Source: Triticum aestivum
Taxonomy: Eukaryota; Streptophyta; Magnoliopsida; Poales; Poaceae
Direction: 5' to 3'
Length of the DNA: 64,000 nt
Assembly: GCF_018294505.1 (NCBI RefSeq)
Contig: NC_057809.1
Location: forward strand, 136,746,979 to 136,810,978
Made by a program: the position numbers and the translations under genes. This document shows positions 10,601 through 20,347 of this stretch, in pieces (the first letter of the stretch is position 1; every line of letters begins with the position of its first letter). Under the pieces are notes generated by a model. It made no database searches and was not told where the DNA came from. It saw only the letters and a program-made list of their open reading frames with translations.

Positions 10601-11332
10601 TCATCCATCCATAATGCCCTCCTGCTGGTGCAGCCTTTTCTTCTTCTTCTTCTTCTTCTTCTTCTTCTTCTTCTTCTTCTTCTTCTCATTCTCTGTGGGA
10701 GACGGCTTCGCAACAAGCTCTTTGGACCTTGCAGCTATCTCAAAACTCACACGGGCATCGAGGGCAGCATATTTTATCCGCTCGTACGTCAAGGGATAAT
10801 TCTCCCATCCAGACGACCTTAATGCCACCGTCTCGTCACCCTTCTGAAGATTTGTACCGAGCACAAAATTTGCTACGTCGAATAGGGATGGTGTCTGTTT
10901 ATCACAATCTTCTACAGGAATTTTGATTCTGGTTTGTAGGTCAGCGATGCTATTCAAATCAAGGTTGTACGGCTCCAGCTTCTGTTTGTCCCCTTCGATG
11001 GCTGCCCCACAGAAGTATACGTCCTCCCGAGACAAGAAATCGTGAAGCTCACCTGGTATGGAGGGCGAGTGTATGATGTGGTACACCAAAACATCATCTT
11101 CGAAGCACAGCTGAAGGACGGCGGCGCGCTGGATCTTCCCAGGGGCACGCTCCGTGTACTCTGCGTCGAGACCGATGACCCTCGTCTCTACCTTTTCGAG
11201 GGAGTTGGATACATTGTTGATCCACTGCCGAACAACCCTTGGGTGGACGGTGACGGTGGCAACTATGCGCATCGAGCCTTCGACGAGGACATGTTGGACG
11301 CTAAAAACCTGCATCTCGATCTCTATCGCCAT
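10601..11332 (-). CDS. 3'-5' exonuclease (DEDD, Werner-exonuclease-like) with polylysine tail
   Basis: A single-exon ORF of 243 residues. It has the hallmarks of the DnaQ-like 3'-5' exonuclease fold: Exo I as VIGLDAEYTE (metal-binding D and E, about residue 55), Exo II around FCGAAIEGDKQKL (about residue 108), and Exo III as YAALDA (about residue 193, Y-x3-D arrangement). Plant proteins of this kind resemble the Werner syndrome exonuclease domain and remove nucleotides from 3' ends of DNA or RNA; substrate and location here are unknown. The length fits small plant WRN-exo proteins. The C-terminus is unusual: a TTC/GAA microsatellite encodes about 17 consecutive lysines and then RLHQQEGIMDG, which could act as a nuclear or nucleolar targeting tail. 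The start at 11332 is the first ATG of the frame. The frame is intact, so it is likely a real host gene. Confidence 0.75.
   Translation of the reverse strand: MAIEIEMQVFSVQHVLVEGSMRIVATVTVHPRVVRQWINNVSNSLEKVETRVIGLDAEYTERAPGKIQRAAVLQLCFEDDVLVYHIIHSPSIPGELHDFLSREDVYFCGAAIEGDKQKLEPYNLDLNSIADLQTRIKIPVEDCDKQTPSLFDVANFVLGTNLQKGDETVALRSSGWENYPLTYERIKYAALDARVSFEIAARSKELVAKPSPTENEKKKKKKKKKKKKKKKKRLHQQEGIMDG
10635..10686. repeat. (TTC)n microsatellite inside the exonuclease CDS
   Basis: About 17 TTC units, read as AAG/AAA lysine codons on the minus strand. Unit-number changes keep the frame, so the tail length should vary between accessions. Confidence 0.95.
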
Positions 11333-11727
11333 TTGGAACCGCTGGAACGGAGGGCTATGGTTTGGAGAATTAGGATTAGATGGCTAGTCTAACTGAAGTA
11401 GTAGATGATTATTTAAAGAGGTTAAAACAATGTGAACGCAGTGGGGTTTGGATGCAAATGAAGACGAAGGGGAGGTGAAGAAGCCGAGGAGAATCGGTTC
11501 CCGATGGAGAAGTAAATGGGAGAAGTGGCGTGCAGGCAGTTGATTAGACGGCTAGGTAGACTAAACGAAAAGGCTATGCGGGTAGACTGATGAGTCGTAC
11601 CTGTTCGTGTACGTGCCCATCCTTCCTGATAGGTGGGACCTATGCAAACAGATAAAAAATGTGTCGTAGTTTTTTTTGAGCGCGTGAGTGGGAGACACAA
11701 CATTCTCTGGTTAAGGAATACTCCCTC

Positions 11728-11790
11728 CGTTTAGGTGAGTATAAGTCACCTTATGAAAATCAGGTTTTCCCAAAACCTTTAGGCGTGGAG
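11728..11790. mobile_element. Stowaway MITE remnant (one end)
   Basis: TACTCCCTCCGTTTAGG followed by a short tail. The opposite inverted repeat was not found nearby, so this looks like a truncated element. Confidence 0.45.
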
Positions 11791-12079
11791 CATTAACTTC
11801 CTGCTCGATCCCCTCCCAGCCTCGTTAGCCAGCATTCTCTTCCTCTGCTGCCGTTTCTACCTTTCCATTTTCCTCTTCTCAAGTGTGGAACGATCTGCAT
11901 GCCGTCCTTGATGCACCAGAACGACCACTGCATGCATCGCGGCAGAGCGTTGATTGGGCATGCACGAGAATTTGGTTCTGCTCGCAATATGGATGATACC
12001 TGAACGATGAAGTGAACAGGCATGCTAGCACGGGAGACCTATTTACGCTATACAATACTGGAGTACTCATGTACCTACT

Positions 12080-12111
<32 letters not shown>
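12080..12111. repeat. (TAG)n microsatellite
   Basis: About ten perfect TAG units upstream of the F-box gene. Confidence 0.95.
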
Positions 12112-12112
<1 letters not shown>

Positions 12113-12464
12113 CAAGTGGTACACTTGATGGTCAAAATACTATTCATCCGGTCCTCACAGTGAAGTGACAACACCCTGCGCCTGACACTAGTCCAGGCGG
12201 CGTGTTCGGGTTACCAAAGTCAGCCTCACCCTGTGCACAGTGCAGTCTGTCACCGCCGCTGTACAGCACATTGGCGCCTCGCCTCGTCTCCCTCTCCGCT
12301 CCCATAGCACCACTCCATCTCCATCTCCTTCTCCGTCTCCATCTCACTATGCCCCCGTGTACCGTCGCCTCACTCGCCTCCCCCAGTACCACTATTCCCT
12401 CGCTAGCCGCTCCAGCACCGACATCCTTCTCCCCCGTAAATCAAGCCCCCTTCCAAACTCCACC

Positions 12465-14581
12465 ATGGCCGAACGCGAACCGCGCAGCATCCATATGAGC
12501 CGCGATTGGAGCAATCTCCCCAGTGACATCCTCGACCTCTGTTGTTCGTGTATGGATATGTTGAGCGCCCTGCGGCTGGCTGCATGCTCGAGGGACATGC
12601 ACACGGCCATCGTCGAAGCGAGGCCTAAGCTTTTCAAGACACCCTGCTTGCTGCTATCTGGTCTTGCGAGATTGGCTCACCATGATACGGAGGCGTGCAT
12701 GATGCCCCTCGACTTCAATCCGATCTCCATTAGCCGAAACTTCTTTGCAGGTATGTAGTGGGTCGCCGTACATCATTTCCCTCGACATCGATCCGATCAC
12801 CATCGCCCGAAACTTCTTGGCAGGTATGTACTGGGTCGGCATGAACTCCCACTGGATGGCTGCCTTCAGAGAAGATGGTAAAAAGTTGGTGCTCGTGAAC
12901 TTCCAGACCTCCCATGAGATTATCCTTCCTCCGTTGGATTATATAGAGTATTACCATCGCGGTCCAAGTCATCTAGATTACTACGTCAGTTGGACGGACC
13001 TTGTTTTGCAGAAGATTGTAATCTGCCAAGTGCCCACACGACATGCGAATTACGCAGACTTCAAGCTAATTGCCTTGTTCGACCGCGGACTCGCCTATCT
13101 TTACGCCGGTGCCTTCTTTAGCTGGAGACAACTCGGCTCGCAGTGGATCATCGTCAAAGCTGATACACACTTCTGTGATGCTATTGAACACAATGGCATC
13201 ATCTACGCGATCGACAAAGCAGATGGCACCACGTATTGCTGGGACGGCGCGTGTAAGTTGTTTCCTCTCATGTTAATGATGACGCCATGACACTGTTTGA
13301 ACTTTTTGTGATGATTGGCATATCTCTGTTTGAGCAGAATTTGAGTAGAACTATGGCAATGTATTAGAGACGCCGTAAATCAGCTATATTTGGAATGAGT
13401 TAATTCATGCGATTGTGACCATGTCATTACAGCCAATTTGTACCCTGAATAATCAAACGGTTAGGAATATATGGATATTATCCTTATTTTACAGTAATCT
13501 ATATACTACTACTAAATATGAGTGTGTATCAATGGCCATGTTAGTTTCCTCATTTTCATGATGTAGAAACATGCACCACACTGTTGGTTTCATCTAACCA
13601 TACATTAGGGAAGTAAATGTGCATATGGAGAACTCTATATTTGGAAGTAGTGAAATCCTGCAATGCTTACCATGTGTACATACCTATATTCGCCCTTCAG
13701 CAATCAATGGCTAGAATAATATCCTCACAAAAATTTTGCCCACAGAACACGAGTATATAACAATGCATGGTCTGTTAGTTACCTTGAAGAATTTGTTTGT
13801 GAGGACAGAACATGATTACATAACATGCATGACATGGTAGTTTCCTGTGAAGAATCGATTGCGAGATAACATGAGTATAACCATGCATGGCACTTCTATA
13901 TTTTCGAACCCAGTATACATTTCCCTGTATTTTCCTCCCAGTTCCAACAGGGACATATCAATGTTGTTTCTTGCATTATCCTACTCATACTCTGAACAAT
14001 GCTGATCTTACATTAACAATGCCTGTCCTTTTTGATATGATGCAGTGTCCCTACAGTTACTGCCCTTTGTAATCACACCACCTTTGCCAAAAACAGGGAA
14101 GCACAACTGGTTCCTCGCTCGATCAGACGACGGCAAAAGACTGATGATCATTCGGACACATGAGCCGGAAAAGTTATATTGCAAAAACCCCACTGTATAC
14201 AAGCACCGTGTAATACGTGAGTATCCGGACAGTGGCTGTTACGTCTATGAGCAGGATACCAGCTTGTTGGGGCCTTTAGGATTTTTTAGTTGGAGGCGGG
14301 TAAACAGCCTTGGTTCACACTCTCTGTTTCTCGGACTCAATTATCCGATTAACCAGGAGATCACCGTTGGCAAGGACCTTGATGGCAGAGAGGCTCTGTT
14401 TGCTATGGAAAACTGTGTCTACACGGCGAGCCCTAGGAGTTCGGGAGCAAACTCCCCTGATTGTCAACGATACAGCCTGCAGCCAAAAGAAGGTGAGAAT
14501 GACAAAGGCATCCGGATTAACTTTGATCCTTGGATGTCTCAATTACGACAGGCAGTGATGTGGTTCGAGCCTTCAGGTTGA
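12465..14581 (+). CDS. F-box protein with DUF295 (KIB1-4-like) beta-propeller, three exons
   Basis: Proposed exons are 12465-12750, 12824-13252 and 14046-14581. They sum to 1251 nt with continuous frame and encode 416 residues, normal for this family. The start is the ATG in CACCATGG. The N-terminus carries an F-box (WSNLPSDILDLCCSCMDMLS... LRLAACSRDM, residues about 16-50), which would bind SKP1 in an SCF ubiquitin ligase. The rest matches the DUF295 beta-propeller (HWMAAFREDGKKLVLVNF, LPPLDYI, LQKIVICQVP, ALFDRGLAYL, then FLARSDDGKRLMII and SLFLGLNYPI). Intron 2 (13253-14045) has a GTAAGT donor and a GATGCAG acceptor. Intron 1 (12751-12823, 73 nt) lies between two copies of a tandem duplication. 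If unspliced, a TAG at 12756-12758 stops the protein at residue 97. The target substrate is unknown. If intron 1 is not spliced, this is a pseudogene. Confidence 0.7.
12678..12823 (+). repeat. 73-bp imperfect tandem duplication forming candidate intron 1
   Basis: Copy 1 (about 12678-12750) and copy 2 (12751-12823) differ at roughly 13 of 73 positions by hand count. Each copy ends in GCAG, followed by GTATGTA. The GT after copy 1 makes a donor (GCAG|GTATGT) and the AG of copy 2 an acceptor (TTGGCAG). Confidence 0.85.
13253..14045 (+). other. Intron 2 of the F-box gene
   Basis: A 793-bp AT-rich stretch with stops in all frames, GTAAGT at the 5' end and TATGATGCAG at the 3' end. It joins GCG-T to TG-TCC in phase 1. 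Confidence 0.75.
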
Positions 14582-15240
14582 TAGGTAATTGGGCTGTTGC
14601 ATCGAAAGGGTGGAGTACTGGTGTCTCCGGATCACTGGTCGCTGAAGCGGGGCTGCAAATTATGATGGTGTTGGATCATCTCTTCGAATGACTTTGTTGT
14701 CTTTGCTGCTGGTTCTGGATGGGTAGTTCTTTCTTTTGTTATGCATATTCCTTGTCATTTGGTCATCCTCGTCTATGTCACTCTTACTATGTAATAGTTG
14801 CTTCTGTTTAGAATGTCATTCTCGTCTGGATCACGAGAGTCTGAGCGCTGCAGATGGGTGCGTTTTGGTGGTGTAGCAAGACTTCTTATGAACTATCATG
14901 TCTTGCTGTTTATGTCAGTAGTAGTCACTAGTCAGTGTTTGAATGTTGTATATATCGTTGTTTCGAACTGTTTATTGTCTCGAACTACTGGTGGGCTAAA
15001 TGAGGGCATCACCATTCTCCAGTGTTCAGAGTATATCTCCTTTTTTCAAGTTATATAATTTGAGCTCAGTGTCTTTTCGATGATGTACACTTGTTTGGGC
15101 CAGTGAGGTGTCGTTGAATATGGGCCGAGTAGTAACGCAATGCCAAACAGGTCAATTATGACTCTCAGGCCGGGCTCTCAAAAGATCCTGAAAAAAAGGC
15201 CGAGCTCTCCAAAAAAGAATGAATAAGGACTCTTAGGCCG
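14582..15240. other. 3' flank of the F-box gene
   Basis: No gene seen. The end of this stretch (15045-15135) is an imperfect direct repeat of 16855-16950. Confidence 0.5.
15045..15140. repeat. Direct repeat flanking the DUF4283 pseudogene, left copy
   Basis: It shares AAGTTATATAATTTGAGCTC, then TTGTTTGGGCC and the GTCGTTGAATATGGGC region, with 16860-16950 (GAGCTCAGTGACTTC, TTGTTTGGGCC, GTCGCTGAATGTGGGC). Orientation is the same. Confidence 0.6.
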
Positions 15241-15422
15241 ACATGTGGGTGCCACCGGTGTTTTCGTGCGCTTGCGCACCGAGAGCATATTGGTGCGTGC
15301 TCGAAATTCATGCTACCTTTTCATCCGCAGTCTCCCGCCCCCCCCCCACCTCTGGAATCTCGATTCCTACTCCAGTTCCCCCAAATCCCCCTCCTGTACT
15401 CCCTGTACTCAAGCGCACTATC

Positions 15423-16285
15423 ATGTCGCCGGTCAACGCGGATCTCCAAGCCAGAGATCCTGAGGTCCGTCCTGCCTTCGGTCACTGCATGCTGTCGCTC
15501 AACAGTGGCATGGCGGCGCTTGACGACTAGTTTGCCGGCAAAGTGCTGATGGTAACCATCAACGGCGACCGGTCTCCCGTCTCACCGGATGACCTTGTCA
15601 AAGCTCTTGGCATTGCGCACGGCATCCAAATAAGTGACTTGCTCGTCGAAGTCTGTCCGCCACCAGCTGATTTCTTCATCAGGTTCCGGACAACTTTCGA
15701 CTGCAGTCGTGTGTTCGAATCTTCCCGGTGTTTGTTCTGTGATGGCGCGCTAGTGAGCTTTGATCGGTGGCACCCAGGATGGGGCTCGGTGCCCTCTGAG
15801 CTTGAGTTTTTAACAAAGCTTACCTTCCATGGCATGCCTCGACGTGCTTGGAACAGCGAGTCCATGAACGAGCTTATCAACGACCTTGGAGGTGAGCTCG
15901 TAAGTATGTTTGTTCCTCCAGATAGCTGGGCTCTGATGGTTATGGCATGGATGAAGAAGCCATCCACCATACCGAAGGTGATTGGTGTTGAGATACTGGT
16001 GCAGGAACTGGGGTTGTACTATTCGTCACCACCAAGGCCGTCGCGGACCACGTTAGGGATGACCTGTATCGAGTGTTCGTGCATGTCGAAGAAGTGGTCA
16101 ATCCATCAATTGAAGTCCTGCCGCTGGTGCCAGGGTCCGTCGACGACGTCCATTACAGGAGTCAACGTCAGACTTTCCCCGTGCTGCTCGGAACGATGGA
16201 TGGCACAGGGCCTACTCCATCGCACGGCGGAGGCCACTGCTTCTTTGGGAGAAGAGGCAGGGCTGGCTACCTGGATGTGCTCTAA
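15423..16285 (+). pseudogene. DUF4283-like gene, broken
   Basis: The frame opens at ATGTCGCCGGTC (15423) and encodes residues typical of grass DUF4283 proteins: a VCPPPADFFIRF strand, a CLFCDGALVSFDRWHPGWGS segment, KLTFHGMPRRAWNSESMNEL and MVMAWMKKPSTIPKV. It is interrupted by an in-frame TAG at 15528-15530, just before FAGKVLMV. Near 16000 similarity moves to the +1 frame (GVVLFVTTKAVADHV, then VFVHVEEVVNPSIEVLPLVP). DUF4283 is a nucleic-acid-associated domain of plant retroelement-related and zinc-knuckle proteins. No zinc knuckle or polymerase follows. Most likely a decayed gene copy. Confidence 0.65.
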
Positions 16286-16727
16286 CTTGAGGTAACAACT
16301 GAATCTTGTCAAATACTAGTTAAATCCGAGCTATGGGTGTGAAGCACTGATATGCCAGTACATTTGATTGTGACCTGTTCTAATTTTGTACCTGAACTTT
16401 CTTTACAAAGGGCTGTACGTCAACTTAATGTGCTAGGAGAACTTATTGTGTTGTCTGACTGTTTTCTTTGCACAACATTCAAGATATTTCCCCGTCATTG
16501 ATAAAGACGGTGAACTGTTATGTACGACTTCGTTAGTTTCAACATAGCCCTTCCCATAGCGATCCACTGCTTCCATCCTGATTGTGCCGCATGCTTGAAA
16601 TTTTTGTATGCAAGTTCAATGTGCTATGATGTTCTATATGATTGTGTCAACTATATAAGTTTTTACTGAGCATCAGCAATGCATATGGCTGAAAGATGTA
16701 TTTACGAGCATCGACCAATGGGTCTCT

Positions 16728-16733
16728 CTCTCT

Positions 16734-16772
<39 letters not shown>
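16728..16772. repeat. (TC)n(AC)n compound microsatellite
   Basis: A CT/TC run is followed directly by an AC run; simple sequence repeat. Confidence 0.9.
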
Positions 16773-16859
16773 GTGCGCACATGCACAAGTGGGACCCGTT
16801 GAATTATTTATTTACTTGTGACAGCTTTTCATTAGGTTCCACTGTAATATAACATTTTT

Positions 16860-16955
16860 CTTAAGTTATTAATTGAGCTCAGTGACTTCAAAAAGTTGTA
16901 CAGAAGCCTTGTTTGGGCCTTTTCGGCGTCGCTGAATGTGGGCTGGGTAACAATG
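16860..16955. repeat. Direct repeat flanking the DUF4283 pseudogene, right copy
   Basis: Partner of 15045-15140, same orientation. Confidence 0.6.
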
Positions 16956-17079
16956 TTAGGTTGTACTGTACTACACAGGCCTTTGTCGCTATTTTTTCTT
17001 AAATAATACATGTTTTTATTAATTTTCATAAATATTATGCTGGGTAATTTTTTTTTTCAAAAATAATACACCGTCCGCC

Positions 17080-17300
17080 CGCTGCAGGCTGACTGGGCCT
17101 AGTTGGCCCACAGCAGGCCTATTGGATTCCAGTCGGCCTACAGCTGGCCGACTGGCCCCTGTCGGCCCACTATGGGCCGACTGGAGCTAATTGGCTCGCT
17201 GTGGGCTAATTGTTTTTGCAAAAGTGTTAATCATGTATTTAAAAAATATGTGTATTGTGACCTCCTCCGCTCGTTGTGGGCCCACTGTTGACTAAAAAAT
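17080..17300. repeat. Degenerate GGCCGACTGG-type short repeats
   Basis: Alternating GTCGGCC and GGCCGACTGG words form a short irregular array, followed by AT-rich stretches with GTTAATCATGTATTTA repeated near 17225 and 17315. No gene. Confidence 0.5.
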
Positions 17301-18769
17301 ATGTTTTAAAAAGTGTTAATCATGTATTTAAAAATTGTTAAATGTGTGTATAAAAAATGTTCCTTATCTATACAATTTTTTTAACGTGTGTATAAAAAAT
17401 AGCTTCTTTTAACATCAGCAATGCAACTGGGCCGACAGTTGTACACAATATCCGGGTCAACTTGTTATTCTCCGCCCCGCTGGGTTGCAAACTTTCCTAG
17501 GAGGTATGCATTAGGCTTAACAAGAAAATGGACTTTAAGAAATAATAAATTGGACGTAATTATAATAACTGGACAGTTATTATGCACCAAACACATAATT
17601 AGTTTGAAAAATATATTATTTTTGGAATTTGAAATTTTTAATTTCATTACTTGTTGCGTGCGCAATATTTCGTTGGATTTTAACGTAATACAACTTTATT
17701 TTGAAATTATGTTTAACCTGACTAGAAATTTCGGATACAAATATTTCGGATCCCATCAAAATGTGGGAATTTTTTTTTGAATTCTGTTTGAGTGGTTGTT
17801 TGAAATTATTAATTGTTGTCCTAGCTAGAAGTTGGGATGTACTTTTAACAAACTGTAAATGGGTTGTAGTAAATTCCATTAGAATTAAAAAATGGGTTGT
17901 ACATTCTTACAAATCGCAAATGGGCTATATGTTCTTTGCCAAATTCGAGCTGTGTGCCTACTAAGTTAGCGCGTACCAAGGGCTTTGTCAACTTAGTCAA
18001 TATAAACGATTCTAGCTGCAGTGATCGTACGATGTCCATCCAACGGTCGTAGTGCTTCTTCAACCTCTGGTCTTCTTGCTCCAGCCGCCCAAAGCAGCGC
18101 CGGTCGTGTCGCGTGCTCCTGCCTCCCGTGGCCGGCTGTGATGCCGCGGAGGCCTCACCGCCCCGTACTACTCCCACCGCTGGTCAAGCCATCCCTCTAC
18201 TCACCCGCACCCCCTGTTATTCTGCGGCGACGGTAGCCTCACACCGCAGCCGAACCAGTGAACCCTCGTACTCCTCTCCGCGCGGGCTTCCTCTGCTGCG
18301 TCTTCCCCGGCTCCGTGCCGTCCCCTTCCTAGGCCTCGCCGTTGTCCAGACCACCGCCCTGGTGCTCTCGGCGCGGCGTGGTCAACGTGGTCAACGACTA
18401 ACTTCCATCGGAAGAGTACTGTACGTGGAGAGGCTGACAGCTGGGTCCATGGCAGCCGCAAGAAAGTGCCTCCTTATTACGCGCAAAATAATTATTCCTC
18501 CACCTGACAGCGGGGACCCACCGGACGGGCCACCATATTTCGTGAAAAAAAGGATTCGCCCCCCTGATTGCTGGGACCCACGAGCTACATCTTCGCACGC
18601 AAGGAAGTGCGTCCGGGCAAAAAAACAAAACGATTCGCCCCCTGACTGCTGGGACCGACCAGCTACATCTCCGCAGGCAAGGAAGTGCCTGACAGTCGGG
18701 ACCCACCTGGTTGAAGCGTACGTAGCGTTGTCATTCTGGTCGCGAACGTGTACATACATACTGGTCGAT
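17300..18769. other. Intergenic or transposon-internal DNA, no gene supported
   Basis: AT-rich to about 18000, then GC-rich. Repeated phrases such as CTGGGACC near 18490-18700 (TGACAGCGGGGACCCACC, TTGCTGGGACCCACGAGCTA, ACTGCTGGGACCGACCAGCT) suggest degenerate subterminal repeats of a DNA transposon. The 233-codon frame at 18113 has no recognisable domain. Confidence 0.4.
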
Positions 18770-18879
18770 GTAGAGGCGCGCACGTGTCGTAGTAGAGGCG
18801 CGCACGTGTCGTAGTAGAGGTGTGCACGTGTCGTAGTAGAGGCGCGCACGTGTCATAGTAGAGGCGCGCACGTAGCATG
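18770..18879. repeat. 22-bp tandem repeat, five units, each with a CACGTG/CACGTA core
   Basis: The unit is GTAGAGGCGCGCACGTGTCG followed by TA, with small variations. Four units contain GCACGTGTC (G-box/ABRE-like core); the last reads GCACGTAGC. Confidence 0.85.
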
Positions 18880-19024
18880 TACACGTACGTACAGCGGCTA
18901 GGGTGCAAGAAAGAAAATACGGCACGTATGTGTACATACGGGTGGGGTCTCGAATGCCTACTCGTGCATACGTACGGCGAGGGCTCATGTACATGGCTGG
19001 GTCGAAACGGAGAAACAGCGTCGT

Positions 19025-19390
19025 CGTCGTGTTCATCGGGAGGCAATGGAATGCGTCGTGTTCATGGGGAGGCAATGGAATGCGTCGTGTTCATCGGGAG
19101 GGCTTGGACGGAACATGCGATGGAAACGAGGCCTGGCGTACCGCAGAACGGAGGAAACGGCCTTGTGTTCGACCGGCCACGTTCGAAATGGGATCCTGTT
19201 CATCGGGAGGGGTCTGGCGTACCGCAAAACGGAGGAAACGGACCTCCTACGGTCGAAACAGGGGTCCTGTTGATCGGGAGGGGTGTGGCGTACCGCAAAA
19301 TGGAGGAAACGGACTTGTGTTGGAGCGCTACGGTCGAAACGGTGGTCATGTTCATCGGGAGGGGTGTGGCGTATCGCGAAACGGGACTCC
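19025..19390. repeat. Minisatellite: 29-bp units, then about 70-90-bp units
   Basis: CGTCGTGTTCAT recurs at 19025, 19054 and 19083 (29-bp period). Longer units follow, each with GGCGTACCGCAAAACGGAGG and TTCATCGGGAGGGGT, about four copies to 19390. Confidence 0.8.
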
Positions 19391-19830
19391 ACGGGATACT
19401 GTTCATCTCCACCGTCGACCTCCTCCAGCCTCCACAGGCTCCTGTTCATCCAACCTCCACGGGCTCCTGTTCATCCAGCGTCCACCGCGCGCTACTCCAC
19501 CGGCTACTGTTCAACCACCCTTCCACCGTCTACGGTTCATCCAGCCCTCCACACCATGGGCTCCTGTTCAACCACCCCTCCACGGGCACCCCTCCATCGT
19601 CTACTGTTCATCCAGCCCTCCACACCAACGGGTCCTGTTCAACCACCCCTTCACCGTCTACTGTTCATCCAGCCCTCCACACCACGGGGTCCTGTTCAGT
19701 CACCCCTCCACGGGCACCCCTCCACCATCTACTGTTCATCTAGCCCTCCACCACACCACGGGGTCCTGTTCATCCAGAGGCAACGCCACCGCTCATTGTT
19801 CATCCAACCCCCCCCCCCCCCCCGCAACGC
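19390..19830. repeat. Minisatellite of TGTTCATCCAGCCCTCCA-type units
   Basis: Irregular 30-45-bp units alternate CTCCTGTTCAACCACCCCTC with CTGTTCATCCAGCCCTCCAC. The array ends in a run of about 14 C at 19809. Confidence 0.8.
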
Positions 19831-20179
19831 TCACTGTTAATCCCATCGACCGGCTTCAGTTAGCAGCAGTAGCGAAGGAATCGCTCGATCGGGTTCAGTT
19901 AACAGCCATCGATTGATCGCTCGGGTTCAGTAATGCGTAGCCTGCAGTGCAATCGCTCGGGTTTAGTTAGAGCCCAACGCCTCGCTCGGGTTCAGTTAGA
20001 GCCAACGCCTCGCACACACACGCGTACGTGTACGAGAGAAACGCGCATCGCTCGGCCCCCGACCTCCCACCGTAACCGGGAACTCCCCGAAATTTTCCTC
20101 CCCCTCGCTTCTACCACGGTTTTTCCGTCATGGACAGCCCAAAGAATGTCATGCAGCTGCGTCTCCGGCCCGCCCAGGA

Positions 20180-20347
20180 CGAAAAGCCCATTTTGTGTCA
20201 TGATTTTTTGTCATAGAAGTAGGAGCCCACCACATCTATGATGATACCGGGTTTTGTCACAATTATCGTCATAGAAGTGTCATATGTATGACAGAAAAAA
20301 TTTCGTTCGGCCCAAAATGTCACGGATGTGTCTTTTTTTCGTAGTGA
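20180..20347 (+). mobile_element. CACTA transposon terminus
   Basis: The right end reads TTTTTTTCGTAGTG, i.e. inverted CACTACGAAAAAAA, a CACTA-type terminus. Short subterminal repeats precede it (GTCATAGAAGTAGGAG and GTCATAGAAGTGTCATATG). The opposite CACTAC end was not found in the window and no transposase is present. The minisatellite-rich DNA from about 18.4 kb probably belongs to the same element. It abuts Athila-like sequence at 20348. Confidence 0.75.

Larger units (their letters stand above)
11333..12464. other. Shared upstream region of the exonuclease and F-box genes
   Basis: The two genes are divergent, so this 1.1 kb should hold both promoters. It contains a Stowaway-like end (CTCCCTCCGTTT near 11730) without a matching partner and a (TAG)n microsatellite at about 12080-12111. 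No convincing TATA box was identified. Confidence 0.5.

Noticed and set aside
10524..10822. Open frames with polyphenylalanine or polyleucine opposite the exonuclease gene
   Set aside because: They are antisense readings of the TTC microsatellite and of the exonuclease CDS.
18113..18814. 233-codon open frame in GC-rich DNA
   Set aside because: No recognisable domain, low-complexity composition and overlap with degenerate repeats; probably chance.
19809..19822. Run of about 14 C as a possible regulatory quadruplex
   Set aside because: A single homopolymer at the end of a minisatellite, with uncertain length in assemblies; no further support.
18877..19916. Long overlapping frames of about 290-340 codons
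   Set aside because: They are readings of minisatellites in several frames, which stay open only because of repeat composition.
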